From an uncultured Clostridia bacterium (GTDB lineage: Bacteria; Bacillota; Clostridia; Oscillospirales; Ruminococcaceae): 64,000 nt of DNA. The notes under the pieces are model-generated. The model was not told the origin of the DNA. It ran no database searches and worked only from the letters and a program-made list of their open reading frames with translations. Position numbers and translations under genes: made by a program. Shown here one piece after another: positions 41,496-50,360 of the stretch. Location of the stretch: positions 1 to 64,000 of the forward strand of contig CANQPB010000001.1 in NCBI GenBank assembly GCA_947625615.1, given 5' to 3'. How positions within the stretch are numbered: the stretch's first letter is position 1; every line of letters starts with the position of its first letter.

Positions 41496-44060
41496 TTGAA
41501 ACACAGGGCTACGCGAAACCTTGTAATAAGTCTTATATGCATTTCCATGCTCTGCGTGGCCGTGTTTTTCTATCTTTCCGTAAAGATGAACGGCCGCTCG
41601 GCCGAGGCCATCGGCGAAATAGGCTCGGTATATATGGCCGGCATGAGCGAACAGGCCGCGGCGCATTTCGGCACCGCTATTCAGCTCAGGCTCTCTCAGG
41701 TGGGCGCCCTTGTCGATTCCTGCCCGCCGGACAGCGTTAAAAGCAAAACCACCATGACCATTACCCTTAGCTATAACGCCCGCGCCAGAGGGTTCGACCA
41801 CCTTGCCCTTTACGGTGCGGACAGCTCTTTTGAGATGATCTACGGCAGCAGCATTGAGGCGGAGGATTCCGCAAACTTTCTGCAGTCCCTTAAAAACGGC
41901 GAGGAAAAAATGGCCCTCGGCCGGGACACCGTCGGCGAGACGGCCCTTTTGATGGGCATTCCGGCCTCATATCCTATGTCGGACGGCAGCGAAAGCGTGG
42001 CTCTCGTCGCGGCGCTGCCTATAAGCTATATCACCGACACCCTCTCTTTGGATTCCGACAACGCCATGATCTACTATTTCATAATAGACAAAAACCTGAA
42101 CTTTGTAGTCCGGGACACCGACATCACCGACGAATCCTATCTTCGGCGCGTTCTTGACAGATATGACGACGTTGAGGGAATGACCGGCGAGCAGTACATC
42201 GAAGAGCTGCGGCAGGTTATGGCCGACGGCAGAGACTACACCGGGGAATTCACGATCGAGGGCGAGCGGCGGCACCTTTACAGCACCGAGCTACCCTATT
42301 CGGAATGGTATCTCATGCTGTTCATGCCCTACGGAGACATCGACCGGCTGATAAACAGTCTCAGCGTCTCCTGGGGGTGGTCTTCGCTGATAAGCTGCCT
42401 TGTCATTCTGCTGGGACTTCTCACGGTGTTCATCTGGTATATTCTTCTCACCCGCAGGCAGATGCGCGAGCTTGACGAGGCAAAGCGCGCCGCCGAGCAT
42501 GCTAACCGCGCAAAGAGCGAATTTCTGTCCAACATGAGCCACGACATTCGCACCCCGATGAACGGCATCGTCGGCATGACGGCGATTGCGAGCGCAAATC
42601 TTCACAACGTGTCGCAGGTGAGAAACTGCCTTAAAAAGATCTCCCTTTCAAGCCGTCATCTTCTCGGCCTGATAAACGACATACTTGATATGTCCAAGAT
42701 AGAGAGCGGAAAGCTGACGCTTCACATGGAGCAGATGTCTTTGCAGGAAACCATGCAGGGGATAGTGAACATAGTTCAGCCGCAGGTGAACGCCAAGAAC
42801 CAGCGCTTCGACGTCTACGTCTACGACATTCCCACCGAGCATGTCTTCTGCGACAGCATACGCTTAAACCAGATTCTTCTCAATCTGCTCGGCAACGCCA
42901 TAAAATTCACACCGGAGGGCGGTTCGATAAGCGCGGTGCTCTATGAGGAGCCCTCGCCGGTCGGCGCCGAGCACATAAGGGTGCACCTCAGGGTAAAGGA
43001 CACCGGCATAGGAATGTCGGCGGAATTCAAAAAGCACATCTTCGAATCCTTCTCCCGCGAGGACAGCAGCCGCGTCCAAAAGACGGAGGGAGCCGGCCTC
43101 GGCATGGCGATAACGAAATACATCGTCGACGCCCTCGGCGGCACCATTGAGGTTGAAAGCGAGCTCGGCGCAGGCACCGAATTCCACGTCACGCTCGACC
43201 TTGAAAAAGCCCTCGTCCAGGAGGCTGACATGACGCTTCCGCCGATGGATATTTTGCTCATCGACGACGATGAAATGCTCTGCGAAAGCGCCGCCGGAAC
43301 GCTTAAATCGGTCGGCTGCAGGGTCGACTGGGTGTTGAGCGGCGAAAGCGCTTTGGAGCGCGCGCAAAAATACCGCGCAGAAACCGGCCGCGACTACCCG
43401 ATGATACTCGTCGACTGGCGCCTGCCCGGCATAGACGGCATAGAGACCGCCTCACGCCTGCGCAAAATCATCGATAAGGACGCCGTGATACTTCTCACCA
43501 CCTCGGCCGACTGGACTGAGGTTGAGGAGCAGGCGAAGGCCGCCGGCATAAACGGTACGATACCGAAGCCTTTATTCCGCTCGACGCTCTACTACGGGCT
43601 GCGGCCATACTGCCTGCCCGACAGCGAGGCTCCCACCCCCGAAAAGACCGCGGCGGTGGAGCTTAAGGGCCACAGGGTGCTTTTGGCCGAGGACAACGAC
43701 CTGAACTGGGAGATAGCCGAGGAGCTGCTTTCGGGCCTCGGGCTCGAGCTTGAGCGCGCCGAAAACGGCAAGGTCTGCCTTGATAAATTCGGCGAAAGCC
43801 CCGAGGGCTATTACGACGCAATTCTTATGGATATCCGCATGCCGATAATGACCGGTTATGAGGCCACAAGGGCGATAAGGGCGCTCGAACGGCCCGACGC
43901 CGCCGCCATTCCGATAATCGCGATGAGCGCCGACGCGTTTTCCGACGACGTTCAGCGTTGCCTCGACAGCGGCATGAACGGCCACCTTGCAAAGCCTATC
44001 GATCTCGACGAGGTTGCGGCCACCCTCGGCAGCCGCTTCGCCGAAAGGGAAAATCAATAA
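41496..44060 (+). CDS. Hybrid sensor histidine kinase with two receiver domains
   Basis: About 854 residues: helix (about 8-28), extracytoplasmic sensor domain (about 30-280), second helix near 290-310, HisKA with His in [14 protein letters not shown], HATPase_c ([28 protein letters not shown]), receiver 1 (IDDDE pocket, Asp in [10 protein letters not shown]) and receiver 2 (AEDND, Asp in [11 protein letters not shown]). The TTG at 41496 is chosen: AAGGAG lies nine bases upstream, while the in-frame ATG at 41487 touches it. It is a paralogue of the kinase at 32018-34978 and has no output domain. The next gene, 19 bases on, encodes a sugar-type binding protein that may be its ligand-sensing partner. 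Confidence 0.9.
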   Translation: MKHRATRNLVISLICISMLCVAVFFYLSVKMNGRSAEAIGEIGSVYMAGMSEQAAAHFGTAIQLRLSQVGALVDSCPPDSVKSKTTMTITLSYNARARGFDHLALYGADSSFEMIYGSSIEAEDSANFLQSLKNGEEKMALGRDTVGETALLMGIPASYPMSDGSESVALVAALPISYITDTLSLDSDNAMIYYFIIDKNLNFVVRDTDITDESYLRRVLDRYDDVEGMTGEQYIEELRQVMADGRDYTGEFTIEGERRHLYSTELPYSEWYLMLFMPYGDIDRLINSLSVSWGWSSLISCLVILLGLLTVFIWYILLTRRQMRELDEAKRAAEHANRAKSEFLSNMSHDIRTPMNGIVGMTAIASANLHNVSQVRNCLKKISLSSRHLLGLINDILDMSKIESGKLTLHMEQMSLQETMQGIVNIVQPQVNAKNQRFDVYVYDIPTEHVFCDSIRLNQILLNLLGNAIKFTPEGGSISAVLYEEPSPVGAEHIRVHLRVKDTGIGMSAEFKKHIFESFSREDSSRVQKTEGAGLGMAITKYIVDALGGTIEVESELGAGTEFHVTLDLEKALVQEADMTLPPMDILLIDDDEMLCESAAGTLKSVGCRVDWVLSGESALERAQKYRAETGRDYPMILVDWRLPGIDGIETASRLRKIIDKDAVILLTTSADWTEVEEQAKAAGINGTIPKPLFRSTLYYGLRPYCLPDSEAPTPEKTAAVELKGHRVLLAEDNDLNWEIAEELLSGLGLELERAENGKVCLDKFGESPEGYYDAILMDIRMPIMTGYEATRAIRALERPDAAAIPIIAMSADAFSDDVQRCLDSGMNGHLAKPIDLDEVAATLGSRFAERENQ

Positions 44061-44079
44061 AAATCCGGGAGCTGAAAAC

Positions 44080-45396
44080 ATGAAAATCAAACGCATATTC
44101 TGCCTTGCGGCGGCGTTCGCCGTAATGCTTGCCGCCTGCGGAAATTCTTCGGAGGAGCTTAAAACCACGGGCAGCGACGCCGACGGAGAGCCCGCCTCGG
44201 AGACGACCGAGCTGACCCTTTGGACATACCCGGTCGGCGGCTGGGGAACCGGCAGCACTATCTCGTCGATAATATCCTCCTTTAATCAGGAGCACCCCGA
44301 AATCAACGTCTCGGTAAAGATTTTAAGCTACGACACCGGCGACAGCGACATCGAGCAGGCTATTGCCGACAACAATATGCCCGATCTCGTCTTCGAGGGG
44401 CCGGAGAGGCTTATAGCAAACTGGGGCGCGCGCGGCCTTATGGCCGATCTTAACGACATCTGGGACAGCGAAGCCGCCTCTGAGATATACGGCTCGGTGG
44501 CTTCGGCCTGCGTAGGCGCCGACGGCAAAAGATATATCTATCCTCTCTGCATGACCACCCACTGCATGGCGATAAACCGCGATCTCTTTGAGGCCTCCGG
44601 CGCGTGGCAGTATGTCGACGAGAAAAATCACACTTGGACTACCGACGGGTTTGTCTCGGCGGTAAAGGCGCTCAAAGATTACGGCGTCGAAAAGGTGGGC
44701 GAGATATTCTGCGGCGGCCAGGGCGGAGATCAGGGCACAAGGGCACTTGTGACCAACCTTTACAGCGGCGAATTCACCGATCCCTCCCACACACGCTATA
44801 CCTTCAACTCCCCCGAAAACATAAAGGCCCTTGAGCTATTAAAAAGCCTTGACGGCATCGTCTTCTCAAAGGACGCCGTCGGCACGGACAGCATTAACCG
44901 CTTTACCGACGGAGAATACGCGATGTGCTTCTGCTGGAACGTCGGCACCGAGGTCTCCGCGACGATAAACAATCCCGACCGCGACTTCGACATCTTCCCG
45001 CTCACCTTCCCGACCGACGACGGTGAATGCAGCCTTCAGGGCGGGATCTGGGGCTTCGGCGTGTTTGACAACGGCGACGAAAAGAGAATCGAGGCCGCAA
45101 AGACATTTATCCGCTTTTACACCGAGGACGTCAACCGCTACACCCAGGCAGTTCTGTCGACCACCTTCTGGCCGGTCAGGGACGTCCCGAACATCTACGA
45201 AAACGACGCGCTGATGTCGGAATACATCATTTTGCGCGAATATCTCGGCGACTACTACCAGGTTACGCCGGGCTGGGCGGGCGCGCGCACCGCGTGGTGG
45301 ACGATGCTCCAAAAAATTGCCGACGGCGCCGACATTCCGTCCGCCGCCGAGGAATTTGAAAAAAGCGCCAACGAAGCCGCAGGCGCAAACGAATAA
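44080..45396 (+). CDS. Extracellular solute-binding lipoprotein, family 1 (sugar type)
   Basis: 438 residues: signal peptide with lipobox LAACG, acidic linker, then an SBP_bac_1-type fold that starts ELTLWTYPVGGW and contains MPDLVFEGPERL, YIYPLCMTTHCMAINRDLF and GEYAMCFCWNVG. Such proteins deliver oligosaccharides to CUT1 ABC transporters. No permease genes are adjacent. The gene follows the hybrid kinase by 19 bases and ends at a strong terminator, so it is part of a two-gene unit. The ATG at 44080 lies after CGGGAG; the frame extends to 43987 inside the kinase gene. Confidence 0.9.
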   Translation: MKIKRIFCLAAAFAVMLAACGNSSEELKTTGSDADGEPASETTELTLWTYPVGGWGTGSTISSIISSFNQEHPEINVSVKILSYDTGDSDIEQAIADNNMPDLVFEGPERLIANWGARGLMADLNDIWDSEAASEIYGSVASACVGADGKRYIYPLCMTTHCMAINRDLFEASGAWQYVDEKNHTWTTDGFVSAVKALKDYGVEKVGEIFCGGQGGDQGTRALVTNLYSGEFTDPSHTRYTFNSPENIKALELLKSLDGIVFSKDAVGTDSINRFTDGEYAMCFCWNVGTEVSATINNPDRDFDIFPLTFPTDDGECSLQGGIWGFGVFDNGDEKRIEAAKTFIRFYTEDVNRYTQAVLSTTFWPVRDVPNIYENDALMSEYIILREYLGDYYQVTPGWAGARTAWWTMLQKIADGADIPSAAEEFEKSANEAAGANE

Positions 45397-45402
45397 AAAT
45401 AA

Positions 45403-45432
45403 CGGCCGCCCGATTAAAGGCGGCCGGTTTTT
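45403..45432 (+). terminator. Terminator of the kinase/binding-protein unit
   Basis: CGGCCGCC, loop CGATTAAA, GGCGGCCG, then GTTTTTG. Confidence 0.9.
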
Positions 45433-45540
45433 GATATTTCTCACCGCAGCGAACGGTCGAAGTACGAAGCCAAGCACAGCTGCCGGTTATACAAGGGGAA
45501 TTAAACACATCAGGCGAATAATCGATGGCACGGTCTGTCG

Positions 45541-45660
45541 GGAGTGTCCATTCCGCACGCATTATCATATGCTTAAAAACGTCGCCGAAAGGCGACACTT
45601 CGAAATTCTGACCTCTGACATCTAATTTCTGTTTTCTGATGCGGCCGTTTCGGCCACATC
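45541..45660 (-). repeat. Double-hairpin dispersed repeat, copy 3 (inverted)
   Basis: The reverse complement matches copy 2 closely along its whole length, with the same two ends and both hairpins. Its GATGTGGCC end abuts the tRNA-Arg-like fragment at 45662. The stretch 45433-45540 before it shows nothing I recognise. Confidence 0.92.
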
Positions 45661-45661
45661 G

Positions 45662-45686
45662 GGTCTGTCCGACAGGAATCGTAACC
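45662..45686 (-). repeat. tRNA-Arg 3'-end fragment, outer copy (attachment-site-like)
   Basis: GGTCTGTCCGACAGGAATCG followed by TAACC equals the acceptor 3' strand and T-arm of the tRNA-Arg at 46365-46439, with one extra base in the T-loop side. Anticodon and D arms are absent. Confidence 0.75.
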
Positions 45687-45948
45687 TCGGCATCGCCAAC
45701 ATTTCCTGCTAACTGTTGCCTTTAGTTCGCGATGCCTATGCGAAGCCGCTTCGGCTTTTCGCGAAGCGTTAAAACTTGCTTTTCGCACTTTGCAGTCAAA
45801 AACGACAGACTGCTCGTGCTCAAAGAGTTTTAATCGCATCGCCTGCCTCAGGTCTGCTTCGCAGACTACCGGCTTCGCCCAACCTCGCCCCGCTCTCTCG
45901 CCATGCAGAATCGGTTCGGTCGTCTTGCGGGGAAGCAGTCGCGTCCAT

Positions 45949-46118
45949 GCGACCCAAAGCGCTCATACCTTGGAAATATTTCAAAATCTCCCCGTTACCG
46001 CACTCCCTTTTTACAGCCCTTTAAGGCGCTTTGGAAGCAGGTTCTCGGCCCTATCATATATACCAAAAACAAGGCCACCTTGCGGTGGCCTTATTTTTGG
46101 TCTGTCCGACAGGAATCG
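45949..46118 (-). repeat. Direct repeat unit downstream of tRNA-Arg, copy A
   Basis: GCGACCCAAAGCGCTCATAC at the left end through CTTTGGAAGCAGGT, a tRNA terminator hairpin and a tRNA 3' fragment match the stretch 46211-46385 with scattered differences. The stretch 45687-45948 before it is unlike its counterpart in copy B; it contains several short inverted repeats (for example GCATCGC/GCGATGC and AAAACT/AGTTTT). Confidence 0.75.
46071..46092 (-). terminator. Duplicated tRNA-type terminator
   Basis: AAGGCCACC, loop TTGC, GGTGGCCTT with A and T runs on both sides; identical to the one behind the true tRNA-Arg. Confidence 0.85.
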
Positions 46119-46123
46119 TAACC
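46098..46123 (-). repeat. tRNA-Arg 3'-end fragment, inner copy (attachment-site-like)
   Basis: TGGTCTGTCCGACAGGAATC, then GTAACC: the CCA end, acceptor strand and T-arm of tRNA-Arg with the same one-base insertion as the outer copy. No other tRNA parts are present. Confidence 0.78.
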
Positions 46124-46125
46124 TT

Positions 46126-46210
46126 TCCATAAGCGTTATTTCTTGCCGCTCCCGCTTCGCGGGCATATATGACCGCCCGCTCGCGTTCGCGGAGAAATAA
46201 ACGCTTATGT
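46126..46210 (-). other. Structured insert between tRNA fragment and repeat copy B
   Basis: A long inverted repeat closes the stretch: CATAAGCG-TTATTTC on the left pairs with GAAATAA-CGCTTATG on the right, with inner hairpins CCCGC/GCGGG and CGCG/CGCG. It could be a small structured RNA or a miniature element. No coding sense is seen. Confidence 0.5.
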
Positions 46211-46385
46211 GCGACCCAAAGCGCTCATACCTTGGTAATATTTCAAAATTTCCCCATTTTCGCACCTTTCTGCGGTTTAACCGCCTTAGTGAGCTCTTTG
46301 GAAGCAGGTCCTCGGCCCTATCATATATACCAAAAATAAGGCCACCTTGCGGTGGCCTTATTTTTGGTCTGTCCGACAGGAATCG
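46211..46385 (-). repeat. Direct repeat unit downstream of tRNA-Arg, copy B
   Basis: The counterpart of 45949-46118. It ends in the 3' end of the intact tRNA-Arg gene, so this is the original of the duplicated segment. Confidence 0.75.
46338..46359 (-). terminator. Terminator of tRNA-Arg
   Basis: AAGGCCACC, loop TTGC, GGTGGCCTT followed on the minus strand by ATTTTTGG, five bases after the CCA end. Confidence 0.88.
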
Positions 46386-46439
46386 AACCTGCGCGCATGC
46401 GGTCGGAGCGCATTGCTCTATCCACTGAGCTACGGACAG
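46365..46439 (-). tRNA. tRNA-Arg (anticodon CCG)
   Basis: The reverse complement folds fully: acceptor CTGTCCG/CGGACAG, D-arm GCTCAGTGGATAGAGC, anticodon stem ATGCG/CGCAT with loop CTCCGAC (anticodon CCG, codon CGG), T-arm GCAGG-TTCGATT-CCTGT, encoded CCA. Confidence 0.95.
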
Positions 46440-46457
46440 TTATGCTCGCGGCGGGTT

Positions 46458-46988
46458 TTAGGGCCTGCCGCCGAGTTTTTTGGATAGATATAAGACTAAA
46501 TCGTCGTCGTTGCAGCAGCTTTCATATTCGCCGCAGACTTTGTTTTGATACCACACGCCGCTGCCGTCGGGGACATACCCGCGCTTGACATACATTCGCT
46601 GCGCGCTGCCGTAGCCCGAGTGAAGCCCCACGCCGAGGCCCACTTCGTCGGCAAATTCCGCCGCGACCTTCTCGGCGGCGTCCATAAGCTTTTCGCCCAC
46701 GCCCCGCCTGCGGAATTTTTCGAGCACCGCAAAGTCGACGATCATCGGGAGCCGCCCGGCAAATGCGCCGTGCTCATATTTCGGGTAGACGCTGACATAT
46801 CCCGCGGGCTCGCCGCAAATGTCTGCCGCAAGACAGACAGCCCTGCCCGCCGCAGCGTCCTCAAGGCGCTTTTTAAGGTTGGATCCGTCCGAATCCCAGC
46901 CCTGGGCGCGCTCGCCCTCGGCAAATACCTCAGGGTCGGTCTCGGCGAGATCCCGTATCGTGATTTTGTCGTCTGAATAATATACCAT
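46458..46988 (-). CDS. GNAT-family N-acetyltransferase
   Basis: 176 residues with the GNAT fold: GEPAGYVSVYPKY, the strand IVDFAVLEKFRRRGVGEKLMDA containing the acetyl-CoA pyrophosphate loop (R-R-R-G-V-G), and the late helix SGYGSAQRMYVKRGYVPDG. The acetyl acceptor is unknown. It is cytoplasmic. It is 18 bases from the tRNA-Arg 5' end and on the same strand, so it may be co-transcribed into the tRNA. Confidence 0.9.
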   Translation of the reverse strand: MVYYSDDKITIRDLAETDPEVFAEGERAQGWDSDGSNLKKRLEDAAAGRAVCLAADICGEPAGYVSVYPKYEHGAFAGRLPMIVDFAVLEKFRRRGVGEKLMDAAEKVAAEFADEVGLGVGLHSGYGSAQRMYVKRGYVPDGSGVWYQNKVCGEYESCCNDDDLVLYLSKKLGGRP

Positions 46989-47026
46989 TTGTAAATTTCC
47001 TTAGATTTATACTTTTTGTAGCCGAG

Positions 47027-47575
47027 CTACAGCCCGAAACGCTCTTTTATGAGCTTCGCGGCGTCCTCGGCCGAAAGTCGGGTGTTGTCTATCCGAAGAT
47101 AGTTTTCAAAGCCGGTTTCGCCGGGAAGGCTTTCAACGCGGCAGGTCTTTTCGTCGTAAATAAGCGCTTCCGAAAATTCAAGATTCCGCTTGCCGGGCTT
47201 ATTCGCAAGGCGGTTTTCGGTGCGGTTGCGCCTCAGCCGCTCGTCGAAATCGGCGACAAGCTCGACAAGATAGATCTCGGCGCCGGCGTCTTCAAAAATT
47301 TTCGCAACGCCCCGTATATATTCTCCGTCCGAGGGGGAGGAAAAATCCCAAATATAGGTGAAAACAAGGCCGTAATTGCCGCTTTTTGCGAATCCCTCAA
47401 AGATATCGCGCCGAAGCCGCAGAATCGTTTCGGGCTCGAAATATCCGAAGACCTGCGTCACAAGATCGATGGTCATGTGATTGTGAAAAAGCCGCAGATC
47501 GGTGATTTTGCAGAGCTCCTGCCCCACCGTCATCTTTCCGGAGGCCCCGCCGCCTATTATGATGACAAGCTTCAC
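47027..47575 (-). CDS. P-loop NTPase/kinase-like protein
   Basis: 182 residues of a small nucleoside/shikimate-kinase-like P-loop protein: Walker A GGGASGKMTVG at the N-terminus, LFHNHMTIDLV after it, then YIWDFSS and the lid-like region DERLRRNRTENR. The substrate is unknown; the gene could be a kinase for a small metabolite. The start ATG overlaps the metG stop by one base, so the two are translationally coupled. There is no signal or membrane segment. Confidence 0.75.
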   Translation of the reverse strand: MKLVIIIGGGASGKMTVGQELCKITDLRLFHNHMTIDLVTQVFGYFEPETILRLRRDIFEGFAKSGNYGLVFTYIWDFSSPSDGEYIRGVAKIFEDAGAEIYLVELVADFDERLRRNRTENRLANKPGKRNLEFSEALIYDEKTCRVESLPGETGFENYLRIDNTRLSAEDAAKLIKERFGL

Positions 47576-49536
47576 TATCTTATCTTCGCGCCGGCGGGGG
47601 TGCTTCCGTCAAGGAAGACAACCTTTGCCGAGCCGTCCGGCATGTCGGCCGCGCAGATCATTCCCTCGCTAAGCTCGCCCGCAAGCTTCGCGGGCTTGAG
47701 GTTTGCGACGAACATCACGGTTTTGCCGACAAGATCCTCCGGCGAATACCACTTAGCGATGCCTGAGAGTATCTGCCTTGTTCCGAAGCCGTCGTCCACC
47801 TTTATTCTGAGGAGCTTTTTGGACTTTTCGACCTTTTCGCAGGAGATTACCTTTCCCGCCCTGAGATCGGCTCTGAAAAATTCGTCGATATCGATTTCCG
47901 GGGCGATTTCGTCGGGCTTAAAGCCCTCCGCCTCCTTGGCGGCCTCCGCTTCGGCGGCGGCCTTGGCCTTTACGGCCTCCATTTCGGCTATAAGCTCGTC
48001 CAAAAGCTTGGGGTCTATTCTTGCGAACAGCGGCACGGCTTCCTTTACCGTTGTGCCGGCGACATATCCGCCGAAGGCCGAAAGGGTGGCGTAATCGCGG
48101 ATATCGGTGTTTATCTCGTCGAGGATCTTAAGAGAGGTCTCGGGGATTATCGGGGAGGAGAGTATCGCGATAAAGCGTATCGCCTCGATGAGCTCGTATA
48201 TGACCGTTTTAAGCCTCGGCTTCTGCGCCTCGTCCTTTGCAAGCGCCCAGGGCGAGGTCTCGTCGATGTATTTGTTTGCGCGGCGTGCAAGGGATATGAC
48301 GTCCTCGACGGCGTCGGCAAGGCGATAGGCGTTCACATGGGCGTCGAACTTTTTTACGGCCTCAAGGCATTTTTCCTCAAGGTCGAGGTCGGTCTCGTTT
48401 TTGTCGGAGGGGCCGTAAACCCTTCCGCCGAAATATTTGTTCGCCATGGCGACGGTGCGGTTCACAAGGTTGCCGAGGGTGTTGGCGAGGTCGGTGTTAT
48501 AGCGGTCGATGAAGGTCTCGTAGCTTATGTGGCCGTCGGCCGCAAAGGGCATTTCGGAGAGCATGTAATAGCGGGCGGCGTCGGAGCCGAAGCGCTTGAC
48601 CATCTCGCCGGCATAGATGACGTTGCCCTTGGACTTGGACATCTTGTCCTCGCCCCAAAGCAGCCACGGGTGGGCGAATATCTGCTTCGGCAGCTTTGCG
48701 CCGAGCGCCATAAGCCACGCGATCCAATAGATTGAATGGAACCTTAAGATGTCCTTTCCGATGACGTGGACGCAGTTGTCCCAGTATTTACTGTAGTTTT
48801 CCGAGGGGTGCTCGGGATCGTAGCCGAGGGCGGTGATGTAGTTGTTCAGCGCGTCTATCCAGACATAGACGATATGCTTGGGATCGAAATCTACGGGGAC
48901 GCCCCACTTGAAGCTCGTTCTTGTTATGCAGAAATCCTGCAGGCCCGGCTTGATGAAATTGTTTATCATCTCGTTCTTTCGGCTCTCGGGCTGAATGAAA
49001 TCGGGGTTTGCGGCGAAGAAATCTTCAAGCTGCTTCTGATATTTCGAAAGGCGGAAGAAATAGGCCTCCTCCTTTGTCTTTTTTACCTCGGAGCCGCAGT
49101 CGGGGCAGCGGCCGTCCTTTAGTTGAACCTCGGTGAAAAAGCTCTCGCAGGGCAGGCAGTACCAGCCCTCGTATTCGCTTTTGTAGATGTCGCCCTGCTC
49201 GTAGAGGCGGTCGAAGGCGCGCTGCAGGGCCTTTTCGTGCTCGCTGTCGGTGGTGCGGATAAATTTGTCGTAGCTTACGTTAAGGCCGTCTATCTCGGCG
49301 CGTATCGCCGAGGATATCTCGTCGACATGCTGCTTAGGGGTGATGTTCCGCTTTTCGGCCTCCTGTTCGATCTTCTGGCCGTGCTCGTCGGTGCCGGTGA
49401 GGAAGAAGACATCATACCCCTGCATTCGCTTTGTCCTCGCGATCATATCTGCGCAGACATGGTCGTACATATTTCCGATATGCGGAAGTTTTGAGGCATA
49501 TGCGATGGCTGTAGTAATAAGATAGGGCTTTGACAT
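47575..49536 (-). CDS. metG: Methionyl-tRNA synthetase
   Basis: Charges tRNA-Met and initiator tRNA. 653 residues with the HIGH-type box (KLPHIGNMYDHV), a four-Cys zinc knuckle (CLPCESFF ... CPDCGSEV), the KMSKS box (EDKMSKSKGN), an anticodon-binding helical domain with WALAKDE, a Lys/Ala/Glu-rich linker and a C-terminal EMAP/Arc1p-like tRNA-binding domain (IDIDEFFRADLRAGKV). The ATG at 49536 follows AAAGGAAG; the frame extends to 49578 without family similarity. The leader of ~45 bases is too short for a T-box. Confidence 0.97.
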   Translation of the reverse strand: MSKPYLITTAIAYASKLPHIGNMYDHVCADMIARTKRMQGYDVFFLTGTDEHGQKIEQEAEKRNITPKQHVDEISSAIRAEIDGLNVSYDKFIRTTDSEHEKALQRAFDRLYEQGDIYKSEYEGWYCLPCESFFTEVQLKDGRCPDCGSEVKKTKEEAYFFRLSKYQKQLEDFFAANPDFIQPESRKNEMINNFIKPGLQDFCITRTSFKWGVPVDFDPKHIVYVWIDALNNYITALGYDPEHPSENYSKYWDNCVHVIGKDILRFHSIYWIAWLMALGAKLPKQIFAHPWLLWGEDKMSKSKGNVIYAGEMVKRFGSDAARYYMLSEMPFAADGHISYETFIDRYNTDLANTLGNLVNRTVAMANKYFGGRVYGPSDKNETDLDLEEKCLEAVKKFDAHVNAYRLADAVEDVISLARRANKYIDETSPWALAKDEAQKPRLKTVIYELIEAIRFIAILSSPIIPETSLKILDEINTDIRDYATLSAFGGYVAGTTVKEAVPLFARIDPKLLDELIAEMEAVKAKAAAEAEAAKEAEGFKPDEIAPEIDIDEFFRADLRAGKVISCEKVEKSKKLLRIKVDDGFGTRQILSGIAKWYSPEDLVGKTVMFVANLKPAKLAGELSEGMICAADMPDGSAKVVFLDGSTPAGAKIR

Positions 49537-49593
49537 GACAGTCTTCCTTTCTTTTCCCGTTAGGGCAATTCCCGGCAAACGGCCGGTAAAGCT

Positions 49594-49621
49594 ATTATAT
49601 ACTTTTTTGCGGATTTGTCAA
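49594..49621 (-). promoter_or_regulatory. sigma-A promoter of metG
   Basis: Minus-strand TTGACA (49621-49616), 16-base spacer, TATAAT (49599-49594). It directly follows the phosphatase stop. Confidence 0.85.
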
Positions 49622-49640
49622 GCAGTAAGAGGGCGCGGCG

Positions 49641-50276
49641 TTAATCTTCCTCCCTATTCTCCTTCTCAACGGGTATCCGCCCCATTATCTCGACGACGCC
49701 CGAAAGCTGCCAGAGCTGCGCCGTCGCCATGACGGTGAAGCCCTCGCCGAAATCGCAGACGACGTCGTTGGGCGAATATTTCGGCAGGCCGAAGCAGCTG
49801 AGCATGTTCATGATTATTCCCCCGTGGGTGATGACCGCGGCGCTGTGCCAGCCGTTTTTCATCATGTCGTTAATGATGAAGTCGAGACCCTCGTAGCAGC
49901 GCCTCACAACGCTCTCGACGCTTTCGCCGTTCGGCGGGGGATTGTTAAGCCCGCCCTTTAAAAACTGCTTATATTCCGGCAGATCCTTTATCTCGGTCAG
50001 CTTTTTGCCCTCGAAGTCGCCGAAATTCATCTCCCTGAGCTCCGGCATCACCCGCGCATACCCCTCGGGATATAAAAACGCAGCGGTGGCTATGCACCTT
50101 TTAAGCGGGCTGACGTAAACCTTGTCGACGTCGGGATAAAAATGTGTCTCCGCCTTTTTTACAAGCTCCTCGCGGCCCCGCTTCGAAACCGGCGACTCGG
50201 TTATGCCGACATAGCGGCCCTCCTCGTTGGCTTCGCAGATGGCGTGGCGTATGAAATGTATTCTGTAGCCCTGCAT
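49641..50276 (-). CDS. Histidine phosphatase family protein
   Basis: 211 residues of the phosphoglycerate-mutase-like superfamily. The usual RHG motif reads RHAICEANEEGRYVG (Ala for Gly), with SPLKRCIATA as second Arg block, ELREMNFGDFEGK with the Glu, and VITHGGIIMNML with the second His. All catalytic His/Arg positions are present, so it should be active; the substrate (sugar phosphate, alpha-ribazole phosphate or other) is open. It may relate to the B12 theme of the window only if it is CobC-like, which is not shown. GGGGAGGAA precedes the ATG. Confidence 0.88.
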   Translation of the reverse strand: MQGYRIHFIRHAICEANEEGRYVGITESPVSKRGREELVKKAETHFYPDVDKVYVSPLKRCIATAAFLYPEGYARVMPELREMNFGDFEGKKLTEIKDLPEYKQFLKGGLNNPPPNGESVESVVRRCYEGLDFIINDMMKNGWHSAAVITHGGIIMNMLSCFGLPKYSPNDVVCDFGEGFTVMATAQLWQLSGVVEIMGRIPVEKENREED

Positions 50277-50360
50277 AAAAATTCCTCCCCGGGTTCTTGC
50301 CCTTTAAAGTATTGGTATTTATAAACAAAAAATTTGTCGAAACTTTATGAATTATACAGT

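Noticed and set aside
45573..45839. An 88-codon minus-strand frame across repeat copy 3 and the tRNA fragment
   Set aside because: It runs through the outer tRNA-Arg fragment and the double-hairpin repeat and has no ribosome site; composition is repeat-driven.
46011..46265. An 84-codon minus-strand frame with a stretch similar to the frame in the other repeat unit
   Set aside because: The shared peptide comes from the duplicated DNA; the frame contains a terminator hairpin and a tRNA fragment.
49537..49640. T-box leader before metG
   Set aside because: The promoter leaves only about 45 bases of leader and no T-box bulge or terminator is present.
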